Of a stretch of 64,000 nt of DNA, positions 18,511 to 27,355 are shown piece by piece. The notes beneath the pieces are model-generated. The model saw only the letters and a list, made by a program, of their open reading frames with translations, had not been told where the DNA came from and did no database searches. Both the position numbers and the translations under genes were made by a program. Position 1 is the stretch's first letter, and every line of letters starts with the position of its first letter. Source of the DNA: an uncultured Spirochaetales bacterium (GTDB taxonomy: Bacteria > UBP6 > UBA1177); NCBI GenBank assembly GCA_902774115.1, contig CACYHH010000001.1:248001-312000 (forward strand), read 5' to 3'.

Positions 18511-20316
18511 ATGAAAAAACTCATCATTCTTCTGATTTTATCAGCATTTTTCACCGTTTCGTGCAGCAGCTCGAAAAAAGCTGAGAACGATGTCGATATT
18601 CTGCCGGATGAAGATGCAGTTAATGAAGACGCTGAAGATGAAGAAGCGGCGAAACCCGATAAAGAACAGAATGATGAGGAAGAACTTGAAGATGATGCGG
18701 AATCATCGGTCCCCGACAACGGTTCAGATGAAGATATATGCGCTCGATGCAAAGATTTGCCTCATTCAACTGGAGCATGCGTATTTGATGGAATTGCGCT
18801 TTTTTGTGTTTGCGAAGAAAACTACTATTGGAGTGATTCCGCATGTATTACTCCTTGTGATCCGAATCCTTGCGGAAACGACAAAAATTCAACCGGAGAA
18901 TGCAAGGCTCCTGATATCGACACGCATGAATGCGTCTGCATTGACGGTTATTTCTGGGATGGTGAAAAATGCCTTAATCCGTGTGACGGAGTTTCCTGCA
19001 GTCAGTTTGAGCACGGTGCAGGAAAATGCAGAACAGATAACGCTTTCACGTTCAGATGCGACTGCGTTGAAGGCTACTGGTGGTGGGGAAAAGATAAAGG
19101 CTGTCTCAACAAAAAACCTGCGGCGGTGAATATCTGCACAGGTCAGAACAGATGCTTTGACAACGGAAAAGAGATTGCATGTCCCGCTGAGGGAAAAGAT
19201 TTTTTCGGTCAGGATGCACAGTTCGCAAGACTTGGTATTTGCAAGCCTCAGAGTTATTCAATTGACTATTCAGTAGAAAACGAACCTATCGTCGTTGACA
19301 ACAATACAGGCATGATGTGGCAGCAGAAAATTCCGCCGTTAGAAGAACTTTATATTGAAGAAGTTAATGGATACTGCAACAATCTGGTCTACGGCGGCTA
19401 CGATGACTGGCGGCTCCCGTCAGTTACCGATTTTGTAACCATCACCGATTTCGGCAGATACGATCCGGCGATCAAAACCGAATACTTCCCTGACTACGGA
19501 TCATTCTGGACAAGCAACAAGAGAGTGAACCGCTGGACTGGCGGCGATCTCCCGCACATTTATTATTATACTTATTATTACAGTTCGATATTTGATTTCA
19601 AGGAACCTCTAACATTTCAGACAACAACATTATCATACTATGAGGAGAACACTCTATTATATCAAGATTACCATAATTATCCTCACTCTTATAATATCCG
19701 CTGTGTCAGGGGGCAAGGCACAGGAAACAGTACTTTTACATCCAAAACTTTCGGAAAAAATCTGATGTGGAATTATAATAATGACACTATTCTTGTGAAA
19801 AAAACAGGAGCAAAGCATACATGGCAGGAAGCTCTGAAATACTGCGCGGAACTTGATTATGCCGGAATTTCAGACTGGAGACTGCCAAATGTCAGAGAAC
19901 TTTACCTGACTGGTAATACAGGAGTCCATTCATCAACAACAAAAATGGCTTCGCTTGATTCCGACTATTCCGAAATATCAAAAGAAACAACTTTAAAAGA
20001 AACAAGAAGGAATAATACCTTATGCATTGCCAATGACTCATGCGAAGACGGCAAATTCTGGAATGGTGAAAAGTGCGCGAAAAATCCGTGTGCAGGAAAT
20101 CCCTGCAAATCCGACAGCAATTCCAACGGAACATGCACAGTTCTGGACGAAGAAAACCATTTATGCGGCTGCAAAAAGGGTAGTTGGGACAGTGAATTAA
20201 AAGAGTGCATCGTGGACGAAACACCAGACGCTGACACCGTCGAAACACCGGATGAAACTCCGGATGAAACTCCGGACACAGACACAGATGAAACCCCCGA
20301 TTCCGACGAAATTTAA
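18511..20316 (+). CDS. Modular EGF/DUF1566 lipoprotein, second paralogue
   Basis: The product is 601 aa; the ATG at 18511 lies 12 bp after the previous stop and follows GGAG, so it is co-transcribed with the first paralogue. It has the lipobox TVSC and the shared SSSKKAENDVDILPDEDA start. Modules: acidic linker, three EGF-like units, the NICTGQNRCFDNG/FFGQDAQFARLGIC cassette, two DUF1566 units (DDWRLPSVTDF, SDWRLPNVREL), one EGF-like unit, and an acidic C-terminal tail of repeated ETPD units, which is unusual because the acidic repeats are otherwise N-terminal. The block 18860-19058 differs from 20831-21029 of the third paralogue at only two positions that I count. Confidence 0.85.
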   Translation: MKKLIILLILSAFFTVSCSSSKKAENDVDILPDEDAVNEDAEDEEAAKPDKEQNDEEELEDDAESSVPDNGSDEDICARCKDLPHSTGACVFDGIALFCVCEENYYWSDSACITPCDPNPCGNDKNSTGECKAPDIDTHECVCIDGYFWDGEKCLNPCDGVSCSQFEHGAGKCRTDNAFTFRCDCVEGYWWWGKDKGCLNKKPAAVNICTGQNRCFDNGKEIACPAEGKDFFGQDAQFARLGICKPQSYSIDYSVENEPIVVDNNTGMMWQQKIPPLEELYIEEVNGYCNNLVYGGYDDWRLPSVTDFVTITDFGRYDPAIKTEYFPDYGSFWTSNKRVNRWTGGDLPHIYYYTYYYSSIFDFKEPLTFQTTTLSYYEENTLLYQDYHNYPHSYNIRCVRGQGTGNSTFTSKTFGKNLMWNYNNDTILVKKTGAKHTWQEALKYCAELDYAGISDWRLPNVRELYLTGNTGVHSSTTKMASLDSDYSEISKETTLKETRRNNTLCIANDSCEDGKFWNGEKCAKNPCAGNPCKSDSNSNGTCTVLDEENHLCGCKKGSWDSELKECIVDETPDADTVETPDETPDETPDTDTDETPDSDEI

Positions 20317-20551
20317 ACTACAAGTTTTTTATCACCGCAGATATTCCGTAAAGTGGAACATTTATGAGCAGTCTTTCTTTCTGGTTTTTTTGTCATCAGA
20401 AAAAACTGAATTTAGATAAAAAACAACAGATTGATTTTACGAGATTTTTTCGCTTAAACCAGCAATTTCAATGACCATCTTTCGATAGTATGCTACATTT
20501 TTAATGACCATTTTCAGTCAATATGCAACATTTTTAAGGAGCATTTTTGAG
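20317..20551. other. Intergenic region between paralogues 2 and 3
   Basis: This is AT-rich, with no convincing gene. It contains two adjacent imperfect 33-bp repeats (20470-20535) just upstream of the duplicated promoter block. Confidence 0.5.
20470..20535 (+). repeat. Two adjacent imperfect 33-bp repeats
   Basis: Copies 20470-20502 and 20503-20535 both begin AATGACCAT and end CAACATTTTT or CTACATTTTT. They sit 16 bp upstream of the -35 box of the third paralogue, so they could be operator-like or remnants of duplication. Confidence 0.55.
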
Positions 20552-20579
20552 TTGAATTTATTTTCAAAATTCCTAAAAT
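20552..20579 (+). promoter_or_regulatory. Promoter of the third DUF1566 lipoprotein gene
   Basis: TTGAAT, a 16-bp spacer and TAAAAT. It lies in the 46-bp block identical to that at 15202-15247. Confidence 0.65.
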
Positions 20580-20613
20580 ATAACGTTTTTTATTTGTGTC
20601 GCAGGAGATCCTC

Positions 20614-22632
20614 ATGAAAAAACTCCTTCTTTTACTTATTGCTCTGATATTTTTAGTTGTTTCGTGCAGCAGCTCGAAAAAAGCTGAAAATGATGCCGAT
20701 ATTCTGCCGGATGAAGACGGAATCAATGATGAAGATGCTGATTTGGACGACGAAGTAAATGTTGATGAGGATAAAACCGATGATGAGGAGCCGGACGAAG
20801 ATGCAGATTACGATGAAGACAATCCCTGCAATCCGAATCCTTGCGGAAACGATAAAAATTCAACCGGAGAATGCAAGGCTCCTGATATCGACACGCATGA
20901 ATGCGTCTGCATTGACGGTTATTTCTGGGATGGTGAAAAATGCGTTAATCCGTGTGACGGAGTTTCCTGCAGTCAGTTTGAGCACGGTGCAGGAAAATGC
21001 AGAACAGATAACGCTTTCACGTTCAGATGTGATTGTGATGAAGGTTACTGGTGGTGGGGACAGAACAAAGGCTGCATTGAAAGAAAGCCGGATACCGCAA
21101 ACATCTGCACCGGCCAGACAAAATGTTATAACACGGAAGAGGAGATCGACTTCCCTGCACAAGGAGAAGACTTCTTCGGGCAGGATGCATACTATGCCGA
21201 TCTCGGATACTGCGCACCGCATAATTTCTCGATAGATGATTCGGTTGAAAACGAAAAAACAGTCATTGACAACAATACAGGTCTTGAATGGCAGCAGACA
21301 TTTTTCTCATACTCGGAAAATTACTGCGAAGATCTCATTTACGGCAGTCACAACGACTGGCGGCTTCCCACAATACTGGAACTTCAGACGATCGTTGACA
21401 ACGGAAAAGCCACTCCTGCGATAGATACCGCATATTTCCCGAATACACCATCTGCAAATTTCTGGACTTCGTCATGGAGCTATTCTGTATCAACTTCAGG
21501 AGGACCGCACGATCCCTGGCAGATGGATTATACAGCAATGTATTGGAGAGTTGATTTTTCTATCGGTATGTCGTGGTATTCATCTTCGCCCATGAATGCT
21601 TATGTCCGCTGCGTCAGAGGGGAAAGAACAGCCGACGTTACATTTGATATCTTTGTAGGCAGTAACGGGAAAAATGCCGACATAACTTTCGATTCACAAG
21701 GAACTTTGATCTGGCAGGCAGGAACAAAATCCTACGGATGGCAGAATGCACTTAAATACTGCAAGAATCTGAAACTTGGAGGACTTTCCAACTGGAGACT
21801 TCCGAACAAAAATGAGCTGATCAAGTATTTTTCTCCATGCGGCTCATATAAGGTCGATTATTGGACGGGTTATGATCACTCCTACTATCCGGCAAAATAT
21901 CAATGGTCATCCACATCATTGCACAACAATCCGAAAGAAGCATGGGTAGTCCAGTACAAAGACTGTCTGGGAGGTCTTCATCTTGACGTCCACAAAGACA
22001 AAACAGATGCCTTCCATACGCGCTGTGTCACCGACAATCCCTGTCCCAAAGGCGAAATATGGAACGGTGAAACCTGCGTGAAAGAAAACCCGTGCGAACC
22101 GAACCCATGCAAAGAGATGTATTACATAACCGGAAACTGCATTATAAGCTCAAAAGAAACTAACGGCTATTTCTGCGAATGTTCGGAAAATTCGTTCTGG
22201 AGTTCCGATGAAAAGAGATGCATCCGAACCTGCGAAGGAAGAAACCCGTGCATATACGATGCATCACATACCGACCAACAATGCTACGAAGACGAAAAAG
22301 GGGAATTCTACTGCGGCTGCGTTGAGCTTTACTACTGGAACTCAGAAAAGCACACTTGCTCTAAAAAATGTGACTCCGATCCGTGTGCCGACAAAGAAAA
22401 CAGCGACGGACACTGTTCCGATGACACAGAACACGGTTATGTGTGCGGCTGTATCGACGGATATGTGTGGTTGCCGTTTTATGATATGTGCTACGAAAAT
22501 TTGTGTATTTCTGATCCATGCGAAAATATCGAAAATTCCGACGGAACATGCGAAATAAACGAATATCTCGGTCGAAAATGCGGATGTATCGAAGGTTATA
22601 CCTGGAATTTCTCGGATGGAGAATGCCGATGA
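20614..22632 (+). CDS. Modular EGF/DUF1566 lipoprotein, third paralogue
   Basis: The product is 672 aa from the ATG after CAGGAG. The signal peptide with lipobox VVSC and the first codons nearly match the first paralogue. Modules: acidic linker (to residue about 70), two EGF-like units, the NICTGQTKCYNTEEEIDFP/FFGQDAYYADLGYC cassette, two DUF1566 units (NDWRLPTILEL...FWTSSW, SNWRLPNKNEL...WSSTS...RCV), then four or five EGF-like units with spacing CxxNPC and CGCxxxYxW. Its stop codon overlaps an ATG (ATGA) that begins a degraded fourth copy. It shares a nearly identical 199-bp block with the second paralogue. Confidence 0.85.
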   Translation: MKKLLLLLIALIFLVVSCSSSKKAENDADILPDEDGINDEDADLDDEVNVDEDKTDDEEPDEDADYDEDNPCNPNPCGNDKNSTGECKAPDIDTHECVCIDGYFWDGEKCVNPCDGVSCSQFEHGAGKCRTDNAFTFRCDCDEGYWWWGQNKGCIERKPDTANICTGQTKCYNTEEEIDFPAQGEDFFGQDAYYADLGYCAPHNFSIDDSVENEKTVIDNNTGLEWQQTFFSYSENYCEDLIYGSHNDWRLPTILELQTIVDNGKATPAIDTAYFPNTPSANFWTSSWSYSVSTSGGPHDPWQMDYTAMYWRVDFSIGMSWYSSSPMNAYVRCVRGERTADVTFDIFVGSNGKNADITFDSQGTLIWQAGTKSYGWQNALKYCKNLKLGGLSNWRLPNKNELIKYFSPCGSYKVDYWTGYDHSYYPAKYQWSSTSLHNNPKEAWVVQYKDCLGGLHLDVHKDKTDAFHTRCVTDNPCPKGEIWNGETCVKENPCEPNPCKEMYYITGNCIISSKETNGYFCECSENSFWSSDEKRCIRTCEGRNPCIYDASHTDQQCYEDEKGEFYCGCVELYYWNSEKHTCSKKCDSDPCADKENSDGHCSDDTEHGYVCGCIDGYVWLPFYDMCYENLCISDPCENIENSDGTCEINEYLGRKCGCIEGYTWNFSDGECR

Positions 22633-22679
22633 AAAAACTCCTTCTTTTACTTATCACTCATTTATTGGAAAACCGTTAA
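22629..22679 (+). pseudogene. Truncated start of a fourth DUF1566 lipoprotein gene
   Basis: The first 27 bp from ATG (codons MKKLLLLLI) are identical to the start of the first paralogue. Homology then ends abruptly and the frame closes after 16 codons. It overlaps the upstream stop as ATGA. This looks like a recombination or deletion breakpoint within the signal peptide. Confidence 0.6.
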
Positions 22680-22715
22680 ATTTTTCAAAAATTTTCTTGG
22701 AAAACCGTTAAATTT
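22665..22715 (+). repeat. 19-bp direct repeat at the breakpoint
   Basis: TTGGAAAACCGTTAAATTT occurs at 22665-22683 and again at 22697-22715, 32 bp apart, exactly where homology to the DUF1566 genes is lost. Confidence 0.6.
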
Positions 22716-22818
22716 GTGCTATTTCAGCTGTGATTTCAGGTGTTTTTACTTTTTGAGCAAAAATGCAGAAGTTGATGAAAATTTCATTTATAAAATAGAT
22801 TCGGATATTTTGAAGTAA

Positions 22819-23004
22819 AAATTCGAAGACGGAAGATACAGCGAATTAGGCGATGCCGGCTGGTTATGGTCTTCCTCTGTTGTGTCCGGTTATTCCCATC
22901 TGGCATGGGGTGTCAATTTCAATTACGCTGAGTTGTATTACGAAAGTAAGTCGAACAGTAGTAACGTCTATGTCCGTTGTGTAAGACAGGACGCAGTTTT
23001 CTAA
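22819..23004 (+). pseudogene. 3' remnant of a DUF1566 lipoprotein gene
   Basis: An open frame of about 61 codons ends at TAA 23002-23004 and has an in-frame stop just upstream (22816-22818). It encodes GWLWSSSVVSGYSHLAWGVN and then NVYVRCVRQDAVF, the typical C-terminal half of a DUF1566 unit (WSS...HAWxVxF...YVRCVR). No start codon or ribosome site precedes it. With the truncated start at 22629 it is the debris of a fourth paralogue. Confidence 0.65.
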
Positions 23005-23035
23005 AGTAAAAATATAACTTTTTATAAATTCGTGC

Positions 23036-23041
23036 TATAAA
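23036..23041 (+). promoter_or_regulatory. -10 element of the PEP-synthase-like gene
   Basis: TATAAA is followed by GGCGCGCTTT, the same GC-block-then-T layout as other promoters here. No clear -35 box is seen. GGAGG precedes the ATG at 23099. Confidence 0.45.
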
Positions 23042-23098
23042 GGCGCGCTTTATGTTGTTTTTAAACTTTTAAGAAATTTTTATATTCTGGAGGTTCCA

Positions 23099-26000
23099 AT
23101 GTCAGGCGTGATCAAGACTTCTGAGGCTTTGAAAGTCAATCTGGCCGAAACTTTTGTCGCTGGTTACGAATTTTCCGAGCAGGAAAAGTTTATTCTGAGT
23201 GCAGTCGAAAAACATCCGTTACTTGAAAAGAGGATGAGGACTTTCTTTCTCGAACTCAACCATCCGTTTCCCAATTTTACCGAGGTTATTGAGGCTTACC
23301 GCTGGATAACACTTGAAAACATGTGGGTTTTTGCCGATCTTGAAGAGAGTGACAAACTGCTGAAACTTCTCGGCGATTATTTTATGCAGATTTTTTCGCA
23401 GAAGCTCGACATTCCGCAGAGAAACAGGCTCCGTCAGACGATTTTCAACGTTCTCGAACTGCTTTACAAAATCATGCAGAGCAGCAAAATTTCCGATGAT
23501 GTTTTCAATTCTTACCTTGATATAACTGAAACGGTTCTTGCTGACGGCAATCCCGGACTTATGGAAGCATCGAGTTCACTCAAAAAATATGTCGCCGAAA
23601 TCTGCAAGGACGAGCGTTTCAGCGGAAGAATCTTCAAAATGCTCAAGCGGGTCATGACGATAAATCTCAACTACTGGAAAAACATCCAGTCGTTCTCGGA
23701 CTGGCTTGAAAACAGGAAGATCGAGCACGGCGACGAGGCTCTGGAGATCGAAAACGCCATCCTTTCACAGTTTCCGCCGGAGCTTTTCACCGAGTGTGAA
23801 GAGGGGATAGAGAAGGCCGAAAAGTGCGAAGACTTTTTCAAACTGCCCGATTACACTTTCTTTACTGACAGATTCCGCAACACTATCGACTTCATTCCAA
23901 CGCCGATATGCAAAATCTACTACATTTTCTACCTTCTCGACTTCTCTTCGATGGAAAGTCTGCGCGAATACCTTCTTTTCGACCTCAACAGGACTTTGAA
24001 AATCGTTTCTATCGACGATGCGGGCGAGGCGAAACGCTTCATTTCGCGTATGTTCGACTTCTTCAAGCCGGTCCGCGAGCTTTTCCAGAGCGCGATCCTT
24101 GACTGTGTGAAAACGCTCGGCAAAGAGATTGTAAAACGCGGCAGTGCGGCGATATGTGACCACTTTTTCGATGCCGTCATCCGTTTCGGGTTTGTCTATC
24201 CCGAACTTAAGGGTGTTAATTCCGACTGGCAGATGATTGTCGACAAAAACCACGTCAAAAACATCAGGACATGGCTTGAAATAATCGAAGTGAACCCGTC
24301 GAAAAGCACTAAACTTCTCTCGGCTCTCCTTGTAAACCTCAGGATCGGCGGCGTTTTCATTTCCGATACCGACCTTTTCCAGAGCGATGTCACGAAGTTC
24401 CTCAACAGCCAGATCGCGCCTGCTTACCACATAGCACGTCAGATCGCCGTTCTGTTTCCGGTTTACTTCAACGAGATCGGTGCCGAGGGTGAACTCAGAA
24501 AGATTTCGACCGCGATTGACGAAATCTGCCACAGAAAGGATCTTCTGACACACTTTTTGAGAAAGCAGATCCACGCAGAGAGCAACAATACCCACATCCA
24601 GCTTGCAAAAGACGTTTTCATTTTCTGGCTCACCGGCAAAAAGGAACATCTTCAGAACAAGATCCCGAACGAGATTTATGAAACTCTCGAACCGGCAGGC
24701 GAGATGTATGAAGGCTTGCACGAAGTCGCGCGCTTCGTCACGAGTAGGGCGGGGGGTGACTACGAAACGCTTTTCACGATGAAACCTGCGGAAGTCGAGA
24801 AAATAATCGCCGATTTCGGAGCTGGACACGAAGTTGAGCAGAAGAAGGTCGGATATCTTTTCAACATCTATCTGCTTCTCAAGGAAAAATATTATCTCAA
24901 TCCGGGTGATATTGCTAAAAAACTTAAGAAAATCACATATATACATCAGGCTACGATTGACGAGTTCGAAGCTGCAATGACTGCCGAGGACTGGAAAAGC
25001 GCAGTCCGGATCGCGTTCAAAATCATGTCGGCGCTCAAAAAGACGGTCCTTTCGGAAGAGCAGACTGAAGGCGTTGAAAACATCTACTACAAACGCCATA
25101 TCGCGATAGGAATTCCTTCGATGTACGGCGAATACCGCGAGCCGAAATTCGAGGCTTTAGGTATGATCTACAGGATGGAGCAGCTTGTTTCTACGATGGT
25201 AGAAAAGCTGGTTTCGACTACGAAACTTCCCTATGTCTCAGCCGATAATCTCAGGGAAACCTGCGAAATTCTCGAGCTTTTCAGGGAAGGCCTGGAGCTC
25301 GGCGGCATAACGAGCGAAAGTTTCAATTCCGATCTCAAAATGCTTGAATACAGCCTTGTTTCGTCAAGTTTCTCACTACACCAGTACACCAACATTTTCG
25401 AGTTCTTTGCCGAGGATCTGAGCAAAATCGTTTACGACTATTTCCTCGGAATCCACGATTCGAACCTCAAAATTGTTCTCGAGCAGTATATCGAAAAGCA
25501 CAATCTCACCGTTTCGTCGGAAAAGGACAGGGAGAAAATCATCCACAAAAAGAGCGAGGAATTCTACCGCGACATCATTTCGTCTTCTTTCCTCATGCAG
25601 CAGATCGACAGCCTCATAAACTATCTTCTTTCGATCCTGCACGGCATTCCGAAGAGTCTGACGCAGGAAGACATCCACATGATCATGACATATAAGCGCA
25701 AATCGATAATTTCCGAAATCGACAAGAAGGATGACGAGCTCGACAATCAGGTCTTCTTCGGTGCGAAAGGCTATTTCCTCAAGAAAATCAAGTCTTACGG
25801 AATGCCGGTTCCTCACGGTTTCATCCTCACTACTGAGCTTTTCAGGCGGCGCGAGGCTTTGATGAAGCACCCCGAAATCGAGAAGGAAATCTACACCACG
25901 ATTTCTGACGCTCTTGGCGAGCTCGAAGAAAAAACAGGGCTTCAGTACGGCAATCCGAACAACCCGCTCATGCTTTCGGTCAGAAGCGGTTCGGCAATGT

Positions 26001-27181
26001 CGATGCCCGGCGCGATGAACACTTTCCTCAATGTCGGAATGAACGACGAATTTGTAGAACAGCTCGCCAAAAAGGAGAATTACGGCTGGACTTCGTGGGA
26101 CTGTTACCGCCGTCTGATCCAGACCTGGGGCATGAATTTCGGCATCGACCGTGACCTTTTCGACGCTGTCATCGCCGATTTCAAAAAGGTTTACAAAGTC
26201 GAGAAAAAGATCGGTTTCAAGCCTGAAGTCATGAAACTGGTTGCCAAGGAATACATGAAGATCCTCGACAGTCAGAAAGTCAGATTCGAGCAGAATCTCC
26301 ATAAGCAGCTTTTCACTTCGATCCACGCGGTCTTCGATTCGTGGAATTCGCGCCGCGCTTTGGTTTACCGCGACAAACTGCACATCGCAAGCGAGTGGGG
26401 AACGGCTGTCATCGTTCAGAAAATGGTGCTCGGAAACATCAACTACGACTCCGGAACAGGCGTCGTTTTCACGCGGGAACCAAACGGCAGGGGTCGGAAA
26501 GTCTGCCTTTACGGTGATTTCGTAATGTGTTCTCAGGGCGAGGACATCGTCGGCGGACTTGTTCACCCGTATCCTGTTTCAGAAAAACAGAGACTTGAGA
26601 TGAAAAACGCTCCCGATATCAGTATGGAAAAAGATTTTCCTGAGATATATTCGGCACTTAATGATATTTCAGTCGAACTTATCAACAAGCGCGGCTTCGG
26701 TCATCAGGAGATTGAATTCACTTTTGAAACTTCAAAAAGACAGGATCTGCACATTCTCCAGATACGTTCGTACCACCAGAACGACCTGATGCAGGAAGAG
26801 CTTGTTCCCGACAATCTGACGATGATAGGCGAGGGAACGGGCATCGGCAACAATGTCCTTACCGGAAGAGTCGTCTTCTCGATGGAAGACATTGAAAAGT
26901 GCAAGAAACTCTATCCCGGCGAAAAGATCATCGTTATGCGTCCCGACACAGTCAGTGACGATATCGACATGATTTTTGAAGCGGACGGACTTCTCACTTC
27001 CCGCGGCGGAGCTACGTCTCACGCGGCTGTCACGGCAGTCAGACTCGGCAAGATCGGAGTCGTAAACTGCAAGTCACTTGTCCTTGACGAAATCAACAAA
27101 ACCTTCACCTTCGGCGGCGATACAAGAAAAGTTCTCAGCACACTCACGATCGACGGCAGAAGAGGATTCATTTACGGATAA
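23099..27181 (+). CDS. Giant PEP/pyruvate-binding (PPDK/PEP-synthase-like) protein lacking the PEP barrel
   Basis: The product is 1360 aa. Residues 1 to about 870 are a long helical, Leu/Glu-rich region that I cannot assign. From about 880 comes the PPDK N-terminal nucleotide-binding domain: GAKGYFLKKIKSYGMPVPHG, SVRSGSAMSMPGAMNT (residues about 960-975), GTGVVFTREP and EIEFTFE. Near the end is the swivelling phosphohistidine domain, SRGGATSHAAVTAVRLG, with His1308 as the likely phospho-acceptor. The protein stops about 50 residues later, so the C-terminal PEP/pyruvate barrel of PPDK and PEP synthase is missing. The layout resembles rifampin phosphotransferase in reverse order of its acceptor domain. 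The unknown N-terminal domain may bind the acceptor or a partner; the reaction is unknown. Confidence 0.82.
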   Translation: MSGVIKTSEALKVNLAETFVAGYEFSEQEKFILSAVEKHPLLEKRMRTFFLELNHPFPNFTEVIEAYRWITLENMWVFADLEESDKLLKLLGDYFMQIFSQKLDIPQRNRLRQTIFNVLELLYKIMQSSKISDDVFNSYLDITETVLADGNPGLMEASSSLKKYVAEICKDERFSGRIFKMLKRVMTINLNYWKNIQSFSDWLENRKIEHGDEALEIENAILSQFPPELFTECEEGIEKAEKCEDFFKLPDYTFFTDRFRNTIDFIPTPICKIYYIFYLLDFSSMESLREYLLFDLNRTLKIVSIDDAGEAKRFISRMFDFFKPVRELFQSAILDCVKTLGKEIVKRGSAAICDHFFDAVIRFGFVYPELKGVNSDWQMIVDKNHVKNIRTWLEIIEVNPSKSTKLLSALLVNLRIGGVFISDTDLFQSDVTKFLNSQIAPAYHIARQIAVLFPVYFNEIGAEGELRKISTAIDEICHRKDLLTHFLRKQIHAESNNTHIQLAKDVFIFWLTGKKEHLQNKIPNEIYETLEPAGEMYEGLHEVARFVTSRAGGDYETLFTMKPAEVEKIIADFGAGHEVEQKKVGYLFNIYLLLKEKYYLNPGDIAKKLKKITYIHQATIDEFEAAMTAEDWKSAVRIAFKIMSALKKTVLSEEQTEGVENIYYKRHIAIGIPSMYGEYREPKFEALGMIYRMEQLVSTMVEKLVSTTKLPYVSADNLRETCEILELFREGLELGGITSESFNSDLKMLEYSLVSSSFSLHQYTNIFEFFAEDLSKIVYDYFLGIHDSNLKIVLEQYIEKHNLTVSSEKDREKIIHKKSEEFYRDIISSSFLMQQIDSLINYLLSILHGIPKSLTQEDIHMIMTYKRKSIISEIDKKDDELDNQVFFGAKGYFLKKIKSYGMPVPHGFILTTELFRRREALMKHPEIEKEIYTTISDALGELEEKTGLQYGNPNNPLMLSVRSGSAMSMPGAMNTFLNVGMNDEFVEQLAKKENYGWTSWDCYRRLIQTWGMNFGIDRDLFDAVIADFKKVYKVEKKIGFKPEVMKLVAKEYMKILDSQKVRFEQNLHKQLFTSIHAVFDSWNSRRALVYRDKLHIASEWGTAVIVQKMVLGNINYDSGTGVVFTREPNGRGRKVCLYGDFVMCSQGEDIVGGLVHPYPVSEKQRLEMKNAPDISMEKDFPEIYSALNDISVELINKRGFGHQEIEFTFETSKRQDLHILQIRSYHQNDLMQEELVPDNLTMIGEGTGIGNNVLTGRVVFSMEDIEKCKKLYPGEKIIVMRPDTVSDDIDMIFEADGLLTSRGGATSHAAVTAVRLGKIGVVNCKSLVLDEINKTFTFGGDTRKVLSTLTIDGRRGFIYG

Positions 27182-27183
27182 TC

Positions 27184-27223
27184 AAAAAATAAAATTCAAG
27201 CCTTAACTTAAAACTTGAATTTG
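27184..27223 (-). terminator. Rho-independent terminator after the tRNA genes
   Basis: Perfect 9-bp arms AAATTCAAG (27192-27200) and CTTGAATTT (27214-27222) enclose a 13-nt loop. Read on the minus strand, the hairpin is followed by TATTTTTTG, so it terminates the transcript carrying both tRNAs. On the plus strand it also follows the PEP-synthase-like gene but lacks a T-tract. Confidence 0.7.
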
Positions 27224-27265
27224 AAAAAATGCGGGGAAATAAAAAAGGAAGCCTCTCGAAATCTC

Positions 27266-27340
27266 TGGCGACCCCTAGCGGATTCGAACCGCTGTTAGCG
27301 GCGTGAGAGGCCGCCGTCCTAACCGCTAGACGAAGGGGTC
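27266..27340 (-). tRNA. tRNA-Glu (anticodon CTC), CCA encoded
   Basis: The acceptor arms GACCCCT and AGGGGTC pair perfectly. The anticodon stem is GCGGC/GCCGC with loop CTCTCAC, giving anticodon CTC. The T loop TTCGAAT is canonical, and the discriminator G is followed by an encoded CCA. It sits 16 bp after tRNA-Gln. Confidence 0.95.
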
Positions 27341-27355
27341 ATTGCATGAATAAAA

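Larger units (their letters stand above)
22680..23098. other. Pseudogene-bearing intergenic region
   Basis: Apart from the remnant at 22819-23004, no intact gene is seen. It contains one copy of the 19-bp repeat and, at 23036-23041, a TATAAA followed by GGCGCGC, the likely -10 region of the next gene. Confidence 0.5.

Noticed and set aside
23765-25099. 444-codon open frame on the minus strand opposite the PEP-synthase-like gene
   Set aside because: Arg/Phe/Val-rich shadow of a real plus-strand gene; no domain pattern and no ribosome site. Similar long antisense frames opposite ftsK, ptsI, the porin and the giant gene were rejected for the same reason.
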